From Halovenus halobia (GTDB lineage Archaea > Halobacteriota > Halobacteria > Halobacteriales > Haloarculaceae), in NCBI RefSeq assembly GCF_051414135.1, contig NZ_JBLKOA010000001.1:930001-994000 (forward strand): a stretch of DNA of 64,000 nucleotides, in the 5' to 3' direction. Both the position numbers and the translations under genes were made by a program. The number at the start of each line of letters is the position of its first letter. The first letter of the stretch is position 1. The notes below the pieces were generated by a model. The model had not been told where the DNA came from. It did no database searches and worked only from the letters and a program-made list of their open reading frames with translations. Below, piece by piece: positions 33,063 to 42,287 of this stretch.

Positions 33063-33674
33063 TTACTCGCCGCCAGTGTACTCAACCAGCGAGGGTGCCG
33101 TCGCCGCAAGGGTGGCGGCGTCCTCGCCGAAGGAATCAGCATATCTGACCAGCAACAGCAGAATTGTCTCGGGGTCGACCAGCGAGTAGCCGTCGGCCCG
33201 CGAGAGCAGTCCAGCGGATTCGAGCGTCTTTGCGCAGTTACTCACTGCTGGTCGCGAGACACCGAGACGGTCAGCAATTGCGCCAGCGGTCGCGGTCGGG
33301 TCATCGAGCAATGCAATCATCATCCTGCGAGGGGTCTCGCGGCGCAGTTGGCCCAGCGTCGTCTGCTCGAACTCACTGAACTGGTCGGCCGGGAAAAATC
33401 GCCGGTAATCACCGTCGCGACGACTCTCGATGACGCCCGATGATTCGAGCTCATCGAGGTGGTGTTGGGTCTCGCCCGTGCCCAGTTGCAGGTCGTCACG
33501 GACCTTCGAGAAGTGTGCGCCCGGCGTCGCAGAGATGTAGCCTGCAATCGCCTCCGGCGTATCGCTGTCGCTTTCTTCGGCGCTCGCAAGTCCGACAAGG
33601 GGACTCGCCGCACCCAGCGCGGCGAATCGCCGGAGTGTCGCCCGCTTGGATTGGTCGACGTCCGGGCGTTCCAT
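33063..33674 (-). CDS. Two-domain winged-helix protein with signal-peptide-like N-terminus
   Basis: Protein of 203 residues with two winged-helix units: about 42-100 (IAGYISATPGAHFSKVRDDLQLGTGETQHHLDELESSGVIES) and about 120-180 (MMIALLDDPTATAGAIADRLGVSRPAVSNCAKTLESAGLLSRADGYSLV). Oddly, residues 9-32 read KRATLRRFAALGAASPLVGLASAEES, which looks like a signal peptide with an AxA cleavage site or a membrane anchor. ATG 33674 is supported by TTTTATT about 26 bp upstream. It could be a membrane-bound regulator, as such dual-HTH proteins are in haloarchaea. It ends 1 bp after the convergent DUF7123 gene. Confidence 0.75.
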   Translation of the reverse strand: MERPDVDQSKRATLRRFAALGAASPLVGLASAEESDSDTPEAIAGYISATPGAHFSKVRDDLQLGTGETQHHLDELESSGVIESRRDGDYRRFFPADQFSEFEQTTLGQLRRETPRRMMIALLDDPTATAGAIADRLGVSRPAVSNCAKTLESAGLLSRADGYSLVDPETILLLLVRYADSFGEDAATLAATAPSLVEYTGGE

Positions 33675-33729
33675 TGAGCATAGCAACGACAGGCAGGAAT
33701 AAAACGGCTTCGCTACGCCAGACGACAGG

Positions 33730-34875
33730 TCACTTGCCGTCGGTGCCGTCCGTCGCGTCGATATCGAGGTCGTCTTGTCCATCCTCGATGATCTCGTCAG
33801 GGTCTTTGATATCGGCCTGGCTCTGGCCTTCCTTGACAGCCTGTGCCTCTTCTTCCATCTGCTCGATGTCGACGACGTTGTCCTCGTCGCTGAACTCGTT
33901 GATTATTTCCTCGATGTCGTCGAGACCGAGCATCTCACGCGTTTCGTCGTCGAACTCCATCCCTTCGAGGACGTGACCGTTCTCCTTGGCGTCACTACCC
34001 TGGAGGTGTTTGCCGTAGCGACCCACCAGCGAGGTAAGTTCCTGCGGCAGGACGAACTTCGTCGACTCGCCCTTGCCAATCTCTTCGAGAGTCTCCATTC
34101 CACGCTCGATAACGGCACGCTCGCCCATCGACTCGGCGGATTTCGCGCGCAGCACGGTCGAAATCGCGTCACCCTGGGCTTCGAGAATCTGGCTCTGTTT
34201 CTCACCCTGTGCGCGGATGATGTTGGACTGTTTGTCACCCTGGGCTTCCTCGATGGAACTCCGTCGTTCACCCTGTGCTTCGAGAATCATCGCACGGCGA
34301 CGGCGCTCGGCGGAGGTCTGTTTCTCCATCGCCTGCTGGACGTCTTTCGATGGGTTGACCTCACGGACCTCAACAGACTCGACGCGGATTCCCCATTCGT
34401 CGGTCGGTTCGTCCAGTTCCGTCCGGATTTTCGCGTTGATCTCTTGGCGTTTGTTCAGCGTATCGTCCAATTCCATGTCACCCAGCACTGCCCGAAGCGT
34501 CGTCTGGGCAAGATTCGAGACGGCCTTCTTGTAGTCGTCCACTTCGAGGAAGGCTTTCTCGGCGTCCATCACTTTGATGTAGACGACAGCGTCGGCAGTC
34601 ACCGGTGAGTTGTCCCGTGTGATAGCCTCCTGACGGGGCACGTCGAGCGTCATCGTTCGCATATCGAACGTATAGGCCTTCGTCACGAACGGGAGGACGA
34701 GGTTCAGGCCGGGTTGGAGCAGGCCCTGGTACTTCCCGAACCGCGTGTAGGCCCGTTTCTCGTAGGCGTCGACAATAATGACGCTGTTGTACGCCGTCAC
34801 GACCGCAAGCAAAAGGAGAATAATCGCGAGTAAACTCACGGTCGAAATCGACTGGAGTGCGACTGCTGGAATCAT
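33730..34875 (-). CDS. SPFH/Band 7 (prohibitin/stomatin-like) membrane protein
   Basis: Protein of 381 residues. One N-terminal membrane helix (about 10-31) is followed by the SPFH domain (IVDAYEKRAYTRFGKYQGLLQPGLNLVLPFVTKAY), then a long coiled coil with repeats of the type EAQGERRSSIEEAQGDKQSNIIRAQGEKQSQILEAQGDA. The C-terminal 80 residues are acidic and probably disordered. SPFH proteins oligomerise on membranes and organise proteases or lipids; a partner NfeD or FtsH gene is not adjacent. Start at ATG 34875. Confidence 0.88.
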   Translation of the reverse strand: MIPAVALQSISTVSLLAIILLLLAVVTAYNSVIIVDAYEKRAYTRFGKYQGLLQPGLNLVLPFVTKAYTFDMRTMTLDVPRQEAITRDNSPVTADAVVYIKVMDAEKAFLEVDDYKKAVSNLAQTTLRAVLGDMELDDTLNKRQEINAKIRTELDEPTDEWGIRVESVEVREVNPSKDVQQAMEKQTSAERRRRAMILEAQGERRSSIEEAQGDKQSNIIRAQGEKQSQILEAQGDAISTVLRAKSAESMGERAVIERGMETLEEIGKGESTKFVLPQELTSLVGRYGKHLQGSDAKENGHVLEGMEFDDETREMLGLDDIEEIINEFSDEDNVVDIEQMEEEAQAVKEGQSQADIKDPDEIIEDGQDDLDIDATDGTDGK

Positions 34876-35074
34876 TGCAGTTACAAGTTGGATGGAACAC
34901 TCAAAAAGGGTTGGTACAGTGTTTCCCGTGCCGAAACCGTCCGAGATGACTGCTTTTTTACGCTACGACACTAATCTGTTAGTATGGAAGTAGGTACATC
35001 GACGCGTCCCAGAGGACAGCAATGATCGAAGCACGCCTCATATCGCTGATATCAGGCGGTCACGGGGAACAAGT

Positions 35075-35836
35075 ATGAACGACGAGCACGCAATCGAGGG
35101 GCTAAAGCGACTCGGATTGACAACCTACGAGGCACGAGTCTTTCTGGCACTGCAGAAACTGGGCCGGGGCGCCGCAAGTGAGGTGAGCAACGTCGCAGAT
35201 GTCCCGCGCTCGCAGGTGTACGGCGCCGCAGAGGGACTCGAAGAGCGTGGGCTGGTCGAAACCCAGCAGTCGACACCGACGGTCTACCGGCCGGTGCCGC
35301 TAGAACAGGCGCGGCGACTGCTGCTCGACCAGCTCGCCGAGACAGGCGCAGAAACATTCGATTATCTCGACGCAATCCAGAACAGCCACGAGCAGGACGA
35401 ACGAACAGAATCGATCTGGCTGTTGAACGGGTCGGACGCGATCAGGTCTCGCGCTGCGGAGCTCGTCGAGGGTGCAGACGAACGGGTGCTCTACGCAACG
35501 GAAGACCCCGAGCTGCTCGATGACGAGATTCACGCAGCCCTGGAGGCGGCTGCCGAAGACGGTGTCACTGTCGTGATTGCGAGTCTGGAGTCCGCGGTAC
35601 TCGACGCCGTCGGTGCGGACAGTGCCATCACAACCTATCAGGTTCCCGAGGACCGCCAGACCGACGTCGACATCGCACAGATGCTGATGGTCGACGACGA
35701 TACACTGTTATTGAGTACCTATTCCGCGGCCGCCGAAGCCTCGGAAATTGCATTCTGGACGAGCCAAAATATCTTCGCGTCGATTATGGTCGAACTGGTC
35801 GAGGAGTGGTTCCGCGAACCGTTCGCGGCCGAGTAA
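35075..35836 (+). CDS. TrmB-family transcription regulator
   Basis: Regulator of 253 residues with the TrmB N-terminal winged helix (KRLGLTTYEARVFLALQKLGRGAASEVSNVADVPRSQVYGAAEGLEERGLV, about 10-60) and a C-terminal region (about 110-250) resembling the PLD-like sensor part of TrmB proteins. TrmB regulators bind sugars or other metabolites. It lies just upstream of the endonuclease III gene on the same strand, 38 bp apart. The ligand is not determinable. Confidence 0.85.
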   Translation: MNDEHAIEGLKRLGLTTYEARVFLALQKLGRGAASEVSNVADVPRSQVYGAAEGLEERGLVETQQSTPTVYRPVPLEQARRLLLDQLAETGAETFDYLDAIQNSHEQDERTESIWLLNGSDAIRSRAAELVEGADERVLYATEDPELLDDEIHAALEAAAEDGVTVVIASLESAVLDAVGADSAITTYQVPEDRQTDVDIAQMLMVDDDTLLLSTYSAAAEASEIAFWTSQNIFASIMVELVEEWFREPFAAE

Positions 35837-35874
35837 GTCGGTGGGCTGATACTGCTGGTCACCAACGACTTGCT

Positions 35875-36561
35875 ATGGGAACCGCACTCGACAGCCAAGA
35901 AGAGCAGTTGGGGGAAGTGCTCGAGCGCCTCCACGAGGAGTATCCTGATACGACCATTTCGCTGAATTTCTCGAACCGGCTCGAACTACTGATTGCCGTC
36001 ATTCTCTCCGCACAGTGTACCGACGAGCGAGTCAACACGGTAACCGCCGACCTCTTTGCAAAGTACGACGACGCTGCTGACTACGCCGCGGTCGAACAGG
36101 ACGAACTCGCGGAAGACCTGAATTCAGTCACCTACTACAACAACAAAGCGGAGTACATCCGCACCGCCTGCCAGCAGATTATCGACGACCACGACGGCGA
36201 GGTCCCCGACACGATGTCGGCACTGACGGACCTGCCCGGCGTTGGGCGCAAGACTGCAAACGTCGTTCTCCAGCACGGCCACGACGTGGTCGAGGGTGTC
36301 GTCGTCGACACGCACGTCCAGCGGCTGACCCGGCGGCTGGGAATCACTGAACAGGAGCGCCCCGAGGATATCGAACAGGAACTGATGGAGCTCGCGCCCA
36401 ACTCGGAGTGGCAAGAACTCACCCACTTGTTTATCAGTCACGGACGCGCGGTCTGCACGGCGCGGAACCCGGACTGTTCGGACTGTCGGCTGGCGGACAT
36501 CTGTCCGTCGTCGAAGACTGACAGCGATGTCGACTTGGCGAGTGGCGAATCGTGGGAGTGA
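35875..36561 (+). CDS. nth: Endonuclease III (DNA glycosylase/AP lyase)
   Basis: Base-excision repair enzyme removing oxidised pyrimidines; 228 residues. The helix-hairpin-helix motif is LPGVGRKTANVVLQHG, with the catalytic Asp in VVDTHVQRL. The four cysteines of the [4Fe-4S] loop are in CTARNPDCSDCRLADIC near the C-terminus. The start at ATG 35875 matches homologues; the frame extension into the TrmB gene is rejected. The acidic C-terminal tail is halophilic. It may be co-transcribed with the TrmB-type gene upstream. Confidence 0.92.
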   Translation: MGTALDSQEEQLGEVLERLHEEYPDTTISLNFSNRLELLIAVILSAQCTDERVNTVTADLFAKYDDAADYAAVEQDELAEDLNSVTYYNNKAEYIRTACQQIIDDHDGEVPDTMSALTDLPGVGRKTANVVLQHGHDVVEGVVVDTHVQRLTRRLGITEQERPEDIEQELMELAPNSEWQELTHLFISHGRAVCTARNPDCSDCRLADICPSSKTDSDVDLASGESWE

Positions 36562-36571
36562 GTGCGACGGG

Positions 36572-37006
36572 TTACTCGTCGTCCCCGTAGTACTCCTCGT
36601 CGATGAACTCGTGGGCGTCCTCGAAGATTTCACGCGGGCCGTCCTGCGTGATCGTGTTGATCGCCTGGTCGTAGTCGCGCCACTGGTGGTCGCGGTGTTC
36701 CTGTGAGAGTTCTGCCGACGCTTCTTCTGAGTGTGCGATGAACAGGTGGACCGTCTTGTGAATCGTATTTCCACCCGCCTCGAACACGTAATCGTAGTCT
36801 CGGCGGAAGCCATCAATGAGCCGGAAATTACTGATTCCGGCCTCCTCTTTCACTTCGCGTATCGCGGTTTGCTGGAGTTCTTCCTCGCCCTCGACGCCGC
36901 CTTTGGGAAATTCCCAGTCACCGGGGCGGCTTTTGAGCAGGAGGTACTCTCTCCGGCCACGCGTATCGCGAAAGAGGATGGCTCCCGCGCTCGTGGCCTC
37001 GATCAT
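36572..37006 (-). CDS. Nudix hydrolase (Ap4A-hydrolase-like)
   Basis: Protein of 144 residues with a complete Nudix box, GGVEGEEELQQTAIREVKEEAGI (about 36-58), matching Gx5Ex7REUxEExGU. The N-terminus (SAGAILFRDTRGRREYLLLKSRPGDWEFPKGG) resembles bis(5'-nucleosyl)-tetraphosphatases, which remove alarmone-type dinucleotides. Convergent with nth (10 bp apart). Substrate is inferred only from subgroup similarity. Confidence 0.85.
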   Translation of the reverse strand: MIEATSAGAILFRDTRGRREYLLLKSRPGDWEFPKGGVEGEEELQQTAIREVKEEAGISNFRLIDGFRRDYDYVFEAGGNTIHKTVHLFIAHSEEASAELSQEHRDHQWRDYDQAINTITQDGPREIFEDAHEFIDEEYYGDDE

Positions 37007-37131
37007 TACAGGGTATTACTCGGCCCCCCGTTAAGGGATTATCGGAGTGCCGGGTGCCAGGTCAGTGAGACGCATTCGCACTCGCTAGGAAAACCGAACC
37101 GGTTTTGCCCGCCGAGGTGTTCGGGTCGTCT

Positions 37132-37455
37132 ATGCCATTCGTGACTCGGCTCACACTCCAGAGCGGCGACGGTGAACTGCTCGATTCCATCGTCACAGAT
37201 ATCAAAGACCGGGCCGAGCGCAAGGGTGTCCAGCTCAAAGGCCCACACCCAAAGCCCCCGAGTCGCCACGGCGTCCCGCAGTACAAGGACCTCTCTGCCA
37301 CAGAATCGTTCGGGACCTGGGATTATACCGTCTACACGCGCGACATCGAAATTATCGACCACAACGAGTTTGCCCGGACCGTCGCCGAACAGGAGTACCC
37401 CGACCGAATCTACATCACTGCCGACATCGAGCAGTACAACCAGACCAGCGACTGA
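37132..37455 (+). CDS. uS10/mL48-family ribosomal-protein-like protein
   Basis: Protein of 107 residues resembling S10 (RLTLQSGDGELLDSIVTDIKDRAERKGVQLKGPHPKPP..., then WDYTVYTRDIEIIDHNEFARTVAEQE). Archaeal S10 itself normally sits next to the elongation factor 1-alpha gene and has a different start, so this is probably a paralogue. Its role may be ribosomal or unrelated. Start at ATG 37132. It is 41 bp upstream of the M20 hydrolase gene. Confidence 0.75.
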   Translation: MPFVTRLTLQSGDGELLDSIVTDIKDRAERKGVQLKGPHPKPPSRHGVPQYKDLSATESFGTWDYTVYTRDIEIIDHNEFARTVAEQEYPDRIYITADIEQYNQTSD

Positions 37456-37496
37456 CCGCCCGCCGATTTTAAGCAACTGCTGGCCGTTGAATGGGT

Positions 37497-38774
37497 ATGG
37501 CAACCGACACAGAGCAGGACTGGCTTGTTTCGCTGCGCCGGGAACTGCACAAACGGCCCGAACCCGCGTGGCGAGAATTCTACACGACAGCACGCATCGT
37601 CAAGCAATTGCGCTCGCTCCCTGTCGACGAGATTCTCATCGGCCCCGAGATACTCGACACAGACCAGCGCCTCGGTGTCCCTGACGACGAAACGCTCGAG
37701 CCGTGGCTCGAACGCGCCCGCGAATACGACGTAGACGAGGACGTGCTCGACAAACTGGCGGGCGGCCACACTGGTGCGATGGCCGTCCTCGAACGCGGCG
37801 AGGGGCCAACAATCGGTCTCAGAGTCGACATTGACGGTCTCCCGCAGGAGGAGAGCACAGCCGAGACCCACCATCCCGCTGCGAATGGCTTTCGCTCGAC
37901 TCACGACGGGCATATGCACGCCTGCGGTCACGACGGCCACGCTGTCATCGGACTCGGTGTTATCGAGGCAATCGCAAACAGCGATTTCCAGGGCACGCTG
38001 AAACTCTTCTTCCAGCCAGCGGAGGAGATTGTCGGCGGCGGGAAAGCCGTCGCCGAGAGCGGCCATCTCGACGACCTCGACGCACTGCTCGCGGTCCACC
38101 TCGGCCTCGACCACCCGACAGGCGAGGTTGTCGCGGGCGTCGATGGCTTTCTCGCCGTCTCACACTTCGACGCCGAGTTCACGGGCGAACCCGCCCACGC
38201 CGGCGGCCACCCGGAGGACGGTCGCAACGCGGTTCAGGCGATGGCGACAGCGGTCCAGAATCTCTACGCGATTCCGCGCAACAGCGACGGCGCAACCCGC
38301 ATCAACGCCGGCCACGTCGGCGGCGGTACCGCGTCGAACATCATCCCAGAAGAAGCGTTTATCCACGGCGAGGTTCGCGGTGAGACGACGGAGCTAATGG
38401 AATACACTCGCGAGAAAGCGGTCAACGTGCTCGAATCTGCGGCGGCGATGCACGAGTGTGAGGTTGCGGTCACGGGCGGCGGCGAAGCACCCAGTGCGAC
38501 GAGTGACGAGGCAGTCGTCGAACAGGTGGCCCGCGCCGCCGAAGGTGCCGCTGGCGTCGACTCGATTCTCCACCGTGATGACCTCGGCGGCAGCGAAGAC
38601 GCGACCTACCTCATGCAGCGCGTCCAGGACAACGGCGGCGTCGCGGGTTACGTCGGTATCGGAACCGACCACCCCGGCGGCCACCACACCTCGACGTTCG
38701 ACGTTGACGAGCGCTCACTGGACATTGGCGTTGATGTGTTGTCCGGGGCAATTCGCAACCTCAGTACAGAGTAG
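37497..38774 (+). CDS. M20-family amidohydrolase/aminoacylase
   Basis: Metal-dependent hydrolase of 425 residues. The metal-binding motif MHACGHDGHAVIGLG (about 138-152), the LFFQPAEEIVGGGKA stretch and the dimerisation domain (HFDAEFTGEPAHAGGHPEDGRNAV) mark the AbgB/HipO-like M20D subgroup that cleaves N-acyl amino acids or hippurate-like amides. The ATG at 37497 is favoured over 37491 because TTTTAAG at 37467-37473 predicts a start there. An insert of about 25 residues after RLGVPDDE (LEPWLERAREYDVDEDVLDKLAGG) occurs before the conserved TGAMAVL. Convergent with the formate dehydrogenase. Confidence 0.85.
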   Translation: MATDTEQDWLVSLRRELHKRPEPAWREFYTTARIVKQLRSLPVDEILIGPEILDTDQRLGVPDDETLEPWLERAREYDVDEDVLDKLAGGHTGAMAVLERGEGPTIGLRVDIDGLPQEESTAETHHPAANGFRSTHDGHMHACGHDGHAVIGLGVIEAIANSDFQGTLKLFFQPAEEIVGGGKAVAESGHLDDLDALLAVHLGLDHPTGEVVAGVDGFLAVSHFDAEFTGEPAHAGGHPEDGRNAVQAMATAVQNLYAIPRNSDGATRINAGHVGGGTASNIIPEEAFIHGEVRGETTELMEYTREKAVNVLESAAAMHECEVAVTGGGEAPSATSDEAVVEQVARAAEGAAGVDSILHRDDLGGSEDATYLMQRVQDNGGVAGYVGIGTDHPGGHHTSTFDVDERSLDIGVDVLSGAIRNLSTE

Positions 38775-38788
38775 TCGGCTCCGACTAC

Positions 38789-40918
38789 TCAGTCGTCGCC
38801 AACGGCCTCGTCGGCGGGTTCGATTCCAACCTCGATTTCGGCGGCGGCAGCTTTGTACTCGGGAATTTTCGCCCGCTCGTCGAGCACATCGTTGGTCAGT
38901 CGGTTGGCCGACGCGGCCGCGAAGTGCGGCGTTGTCCAGACCACGCCCTCCTTCGTGTCCTCCGTGACCTGGGCCGTGACCGTGATTTCACCGCGGCGAG
39001 ACCGGAGCGTCACGTGCTCGCCGTCGTCGATTCCGTATCGCTCGGCGTCGGCGGGGTGGACGTCGACGAAGTTCTCTGGCACCTGCCGGGAGAGTGTAGG
39101 CGACCGACGGCTCATCGTCCCCGTGTTGTAGTGTTCCTCGACCCGCGCCGTGGTAAGCACGAGTGGATACTCGTCGTCAGGCACCTCCTTCGGCTCTTGA
39201 TGAACGACACCTTCGATCTGGCCCAGCCCGTTTTCGGTCTCGAACTCCGCTTCGTAGAGATACTGGTCGCCCTCGTCGCCCTCCTCGTAGCAGGGCCACT
39301 GGATTCCCTCTTCACCGAGGGCGTCGTAGGTCATCCCGTACATAATCGGACAGACTTCCCGGAGTTCCTCGAAAATTTCTTCGGCGTCAGCGAACTCGAA
39401 GCCCTCACCGAAGAGTCTGGTCCCGACCTCGCAGAGAATTTCACGGTCGTGTTTCGTGTTATCGTGAACTTTGTGGACTTCGCGCATTCGCTGGACCCGG
39501 CGGTCGGTGTTGGTGACGGTGCCGCCCCGTTCGGCCCACGTCGTCGCGGGGAGGACAACATCCGCGAGTTCGGCCGTCTCGGTCATGAAGATATCCTGGA
39601 CGACCATGAACTCCAACTCCTCGCGCATCCGCCGTTCGACCACGTTCCCGTCGGGTTCGCTCATGACCGGATTCTCGCCCATGACGTACAGCCCGTGAAT
39701 CGAGTCGCCAATTTCGTGTGAGATTTCGACGTTCGTGAGTCCCGGTTCGTCGGGAATGTCGAAGCCCCAGACCGCTTCGACGGACTCGCGGGCCTCGTCG
39801 TCGTCGACGAGTTGGTACCCCGGCAGGACGTTTGGCATCGCACCGACGTCACAGGTGCCCTGAACGTTGTTCTGGCCACGGAGTGGGTTGACTCCGGTAC
39901 CGGGTTTGCCGAGGTTGCCGGTCACCAGCGCGAGGTTGATCTCGTTTTGGACGTTGTCGACGCCGCAAGTGTGCTGGCTCATCCCCATGCCGGTGAAGAT
40001 GGCGGCGTTGTTCGCCATCGCGTACTTCTCGGCGGCGAGTTCGATGTCTTCGAGCGGGACGCCACACGTCTCGGCCGCGGCTTCCTTGTCGAAGTCCGCG
40101 AGCGTCTCTTTCAGGTGCTCGAACCCTTCGGTTCGCTCCTCGATGAACTGCTCGTCAATCCAGCCCTCGTTGGGGTTTTCTTCGTGATTGTCGAGAATCG
40201 TCTTGAGGACGATATTCAACAGTGGGATGTCAGTTCCGGGCTTCAGTTGAAGGTGCTGGTGGCGCTCAGTCTCGTCAATCTTGAACGAGCGCGTGGTCTT
40301 GTTCGCGTGTGGGTCGACCTGGATGACAGTTGCGCCCTCCAGAACTGCTTGCCGGAAGTACTGGCTGTTGGCGATGGGGTGTTGTTCGCCCGGATTGGCA
40401 CCCTGAATCCAGAGGACATCGGCCGACTCCTCCAGGTCGGCCATGCTGTTTGTCATCGCGCCCATCCCGAGGCTCGTTCGGAGCGCCCACACAGTCGAGG
40501 CGTGGCACATCCGCGTGCAGTTGTCGACGTTGTTCGTGCCGTACCGGCGAGCGAGTTTCTGGAGGAGGTAGTTCTCCTCGTTGGTCGTCTTCGAGGAGCC
40601 ATAGAACCCCATTCCGTCCGGACCATGCTCATCTCTGACCCGTTCTAACTCGGAGACAATGTGGCTGTAGGCCTCCTCCCACGTCGCCTCGCGGAACTCG
40701 CCATCGTCCCTGATAAGCGGGTCAGTAAGCCGGTCTTCGTGGTCGACGACTTCCGTTGCAGCGCCGCCTTTGATGCAGACCCTGCCTTCGTTGACAGGCG
40801 CGTCCCCCCACGGCATGAACCGCATCTCGCCGCGCTCGTCGCCCTCACGAACCCGAATCCCGCAACCGACCCCACAGTACGGGCAGATTGTCTTTGTCTG
40901 GGTATCTTCAGTTGACAT
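38789..40918 (-). CDS. fdhF: Formate dehydrogenase catalytic subunit (Mo/W-bisMGD)
   Basis: Molybdopterin oxidoreductase of 709 residues. The N-terminal [4Fe-4S] site is CPYCGVGCG with the fourth Cys in GRVCIKG. The metal ligand is Cys in VDNCTRMCHASTV, with the following His, the arrangement of cysteine-type formate dehydrogenases (Sec in the E. coli enzyme). HPIANSQYF, MGENPVMSEP and the C-terminal dinucleotide-binding domain fit FdhF. Start at ATG 40918. No beta or gamma subunit is adjacent, so the electron partner must be elsewhere. A tungsten enzyme is possible given the Tup system in the window, but the sequence does not decide between metals. Confidence 0.88.
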   Translation of the reverse strand: MSTEDTQTKTICPYCGVGCGIRVREGDERGEMRFMPWGDAPVNEGRVCIKGGAATEVVDHEDRLTDPLIRDDGEFREATWEEAYSHIVSELERVRDEHGPDGMGFYGSSKTTNEENYLLQKLARRYGTNNVDNCTRMCHASTVWALRTSLGMGAMTNSMADLEESADVLWIQGANPGEQHPIANSQYFRQAVLEGATVIQVDPHANKTTRSFKIDETERHQHLQLKPGTDIPLLNIVLKTILDNHEENPNEGWIDEQFIEERTEGFEHLKETLADFDKEAAAETCGVPLEDIELAAEKYAMANNAAIFTGMGMSQHTCGVDNVQNEINLALVTGNLGKPGTGVNPLRGQNNVQGTCDVGAMPNVLPGYQLVDDDEARESVEAVWGFDIPDEPGLTNVEISHEIGDSIHGLYVMGENPVMSEPDGNVVERRMREELEFMVVQDIFMTETAELADVVLPATTWAERGGTVTNTDRRVQRMREVHKVHDNTKHDREILCEVGTRLFGEGFEFADAEEIFEELREVCPIMYGMTYDALGEEGIQWPCYEEGDEGDQYLYEAEFETENGLGQIEGVVHQEPKEVPDDEYPLVLTTARVEEHYNTGTMSRRSPTLSRQVPENFVDVHPADAERYGIDDGEHVTLRSRRGEITVTAQVTEDTKEGVVWTTPHFAAASANRLTNDVLDERAKIPEYKAAAAEIEVGIEPADEAVGDD

Positions 40919-41037
40919 GGCTGTCGTTACTGATACTGCGTTCCCAAAGCGTTTGAATCTTGTTACGCGATACCACCCACCGCATCGACGGCCCAAGCGG
41001 CCAAACCTTCACGGTCGTCAGCACTGAATTACGAGTA

Positions 41038-41613
41038 ATGGAACTCACGGCGGCACAGGTCGACTCGCTGGCCGAGAGATATATGTCAGTCGAACCGCTG
41101 GCAGCCGTCGAACAGGAGCACATCGAGATGCTTCCAGAGACGTTCGCCGGTGAGGAGTACGGCCGCCGAGACGTCGAGTGGGTCGTCCAGTGGTACTTCA
41201 GGCGATATCTGGGAGCGTACCCCGACAAGGAGCGCCGGGAGACAGAAGAGCGCTTTCGAGATAACGACTTTTCCGTAGTACTAGAGACGCTGGCGACTGT
41301 TGCCGACAGGAGAGACGAGACTGCTGAGAACCTCCACCTGTTGTGCGAACTCTCTGGTGTCGACGTGCCGGTCGCCTCCGCATTCTTGCAGTTCACCCAT
41401 CCCGACCGCTACGTTGCGCTCGATTCGCGGCTCTGGGAGATACTCGGTGAGTGTGGCGAACTCGACGGCCCGTATCCTGAAGAACCGACAATAGACACCT
41501 ATCGCCGCTTCGACGACGCCTGCCAGCGGCTCACGGAGCGCTTCGATGTCGACCCCTGGACGCTGTACCGAGGGCTGTGGCGGCTTTGGCAGGAGCGTCA
41601 CGACGAGAGATAA
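41038..41613 (+). CDS. Uncharacterised haloarchaeal protein
   Basis: Protein of 191 residues, mostly helical and acidic, divergent from fdhF and 27 bp upstream of mobA on the same strand. It contains VPVASAFLQFTHPDRYVALDSRLWEIL, a pattern reminiscent of helix-hairpin-helix-type proteins with a following DxR, but I cannot assign a family with confidence. No signal peptide or membrane segment. The position between a Mo/W enzyme and MobA may be incidental. Confidence 0.6.
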   Translation: MELTAAQVDSLAERYMSVEPLAAVEQEHIEMLPETFAGEEYGRRDVEWVVQWYFRRYLGAYPDKERRETEERFRDNDFSVVLETLATVADRRDETAENLHLLCELSGVDVPVASAFLQFTHPDRYVALDSRLWEILGECGELDGPYPEEPTIDTYRRFDDACQRLTERFDVDPWTLYRGLWRLWQERHDER

Positions 41614-41640
41614 TTAAGCGTGGGTCGTCCACAGAGAGCT

Positions 41641-42255
41641 ATGCGAAGCGGAGTCATCATCGCTGGTGGCTACTCCACCCGATTCGGTGAGGCCGACAAG
41701 GCAGTTGCCGAACTAGCTGGCCGGCCGATGATTCGTCGAGTCGCCGACCGGCTGGAACCGGTCGTCGACGAACTTATTGTGAACTGTCGGCCGGCCCAGA
41801 CCGAGCGGATTCGCGCCGCCATGGACGGCTATCCGTTGGCGGTGGAGTACGGCCTCGACGAGCAGTCGGACCTGGGGCCGGTAGCTGGCATCCGGAATGG
41901 ACTCCAACCCGCCGCCGGTGAGTACGCTGCAGTGGTCGCTTGCGACATGCCGTTCGTCGAATCGGCGCTCGTCGAATACCTGTTCGAGCGAGCAGAAGCA
42001 GCCGACGCTGCGGTTTCACGCCTCGACTCTGGCTACTACGAGCCCACGCAAGCGGTCTACCGCGTCGAGTCGATGATTGATGCCTGCGAGCGAGCGCTCG
42101 ATACCGAGGGTCCGCGGATCGTCGACGCAATTGACGAACTGGCGGAGGTTGTCGTCGTCGACCAATCAGCTATCGAATCCGTCGCGTCGACCGAGAGTTT
42201 CGAGAACGTCAACACGCCCGAGGAACTCGCGGCCGCAACAGATCGCCTCCAGTAA
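41641..42255 (+). CDS. mobA: Molybdenum cofactor guanylyltransferase
   Basis: Nucleotidyltransferase of 204 residues that joins GMP to molybdopterin to give the guanine dinucleotide cofactor needed by formate dehydrogenase. The start MRSGVIIAGGYSTRFGEADKAVAELAGRPMIRRV carries the GTP-binding AGGxSxRFGxxK signature; CDMPFVE is the metal/nucleotide motif. The start at ATG 41641 is clear. It is about 720 bp from the fdhF start and divergent from it, with the uncharacterised gene between. A MobA role fits the nearby enzyme. Confidence 0.85.
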   Translation: MRSGVIIAGGYSTRFGEADKAVAELAGRPMIRRVADRLEPVVDELIVNCRPAQTERIRAAMDGYPLAVEYGLDEQSDLGPVAGIRNGLQPAAGEYAAVVACDMPFVESALVEYLFERAEAADAAVSRLDSGYYEPTQAVYRVESMIDACERALDTEGPRIVDAIDELAEVVVVDQSAIESVASTESFENVNTPEELAAATDRLQ

Positions 42256-42287
42256 GTTCTCGACCTCGAAAGACTCCGTTCGGCAGT

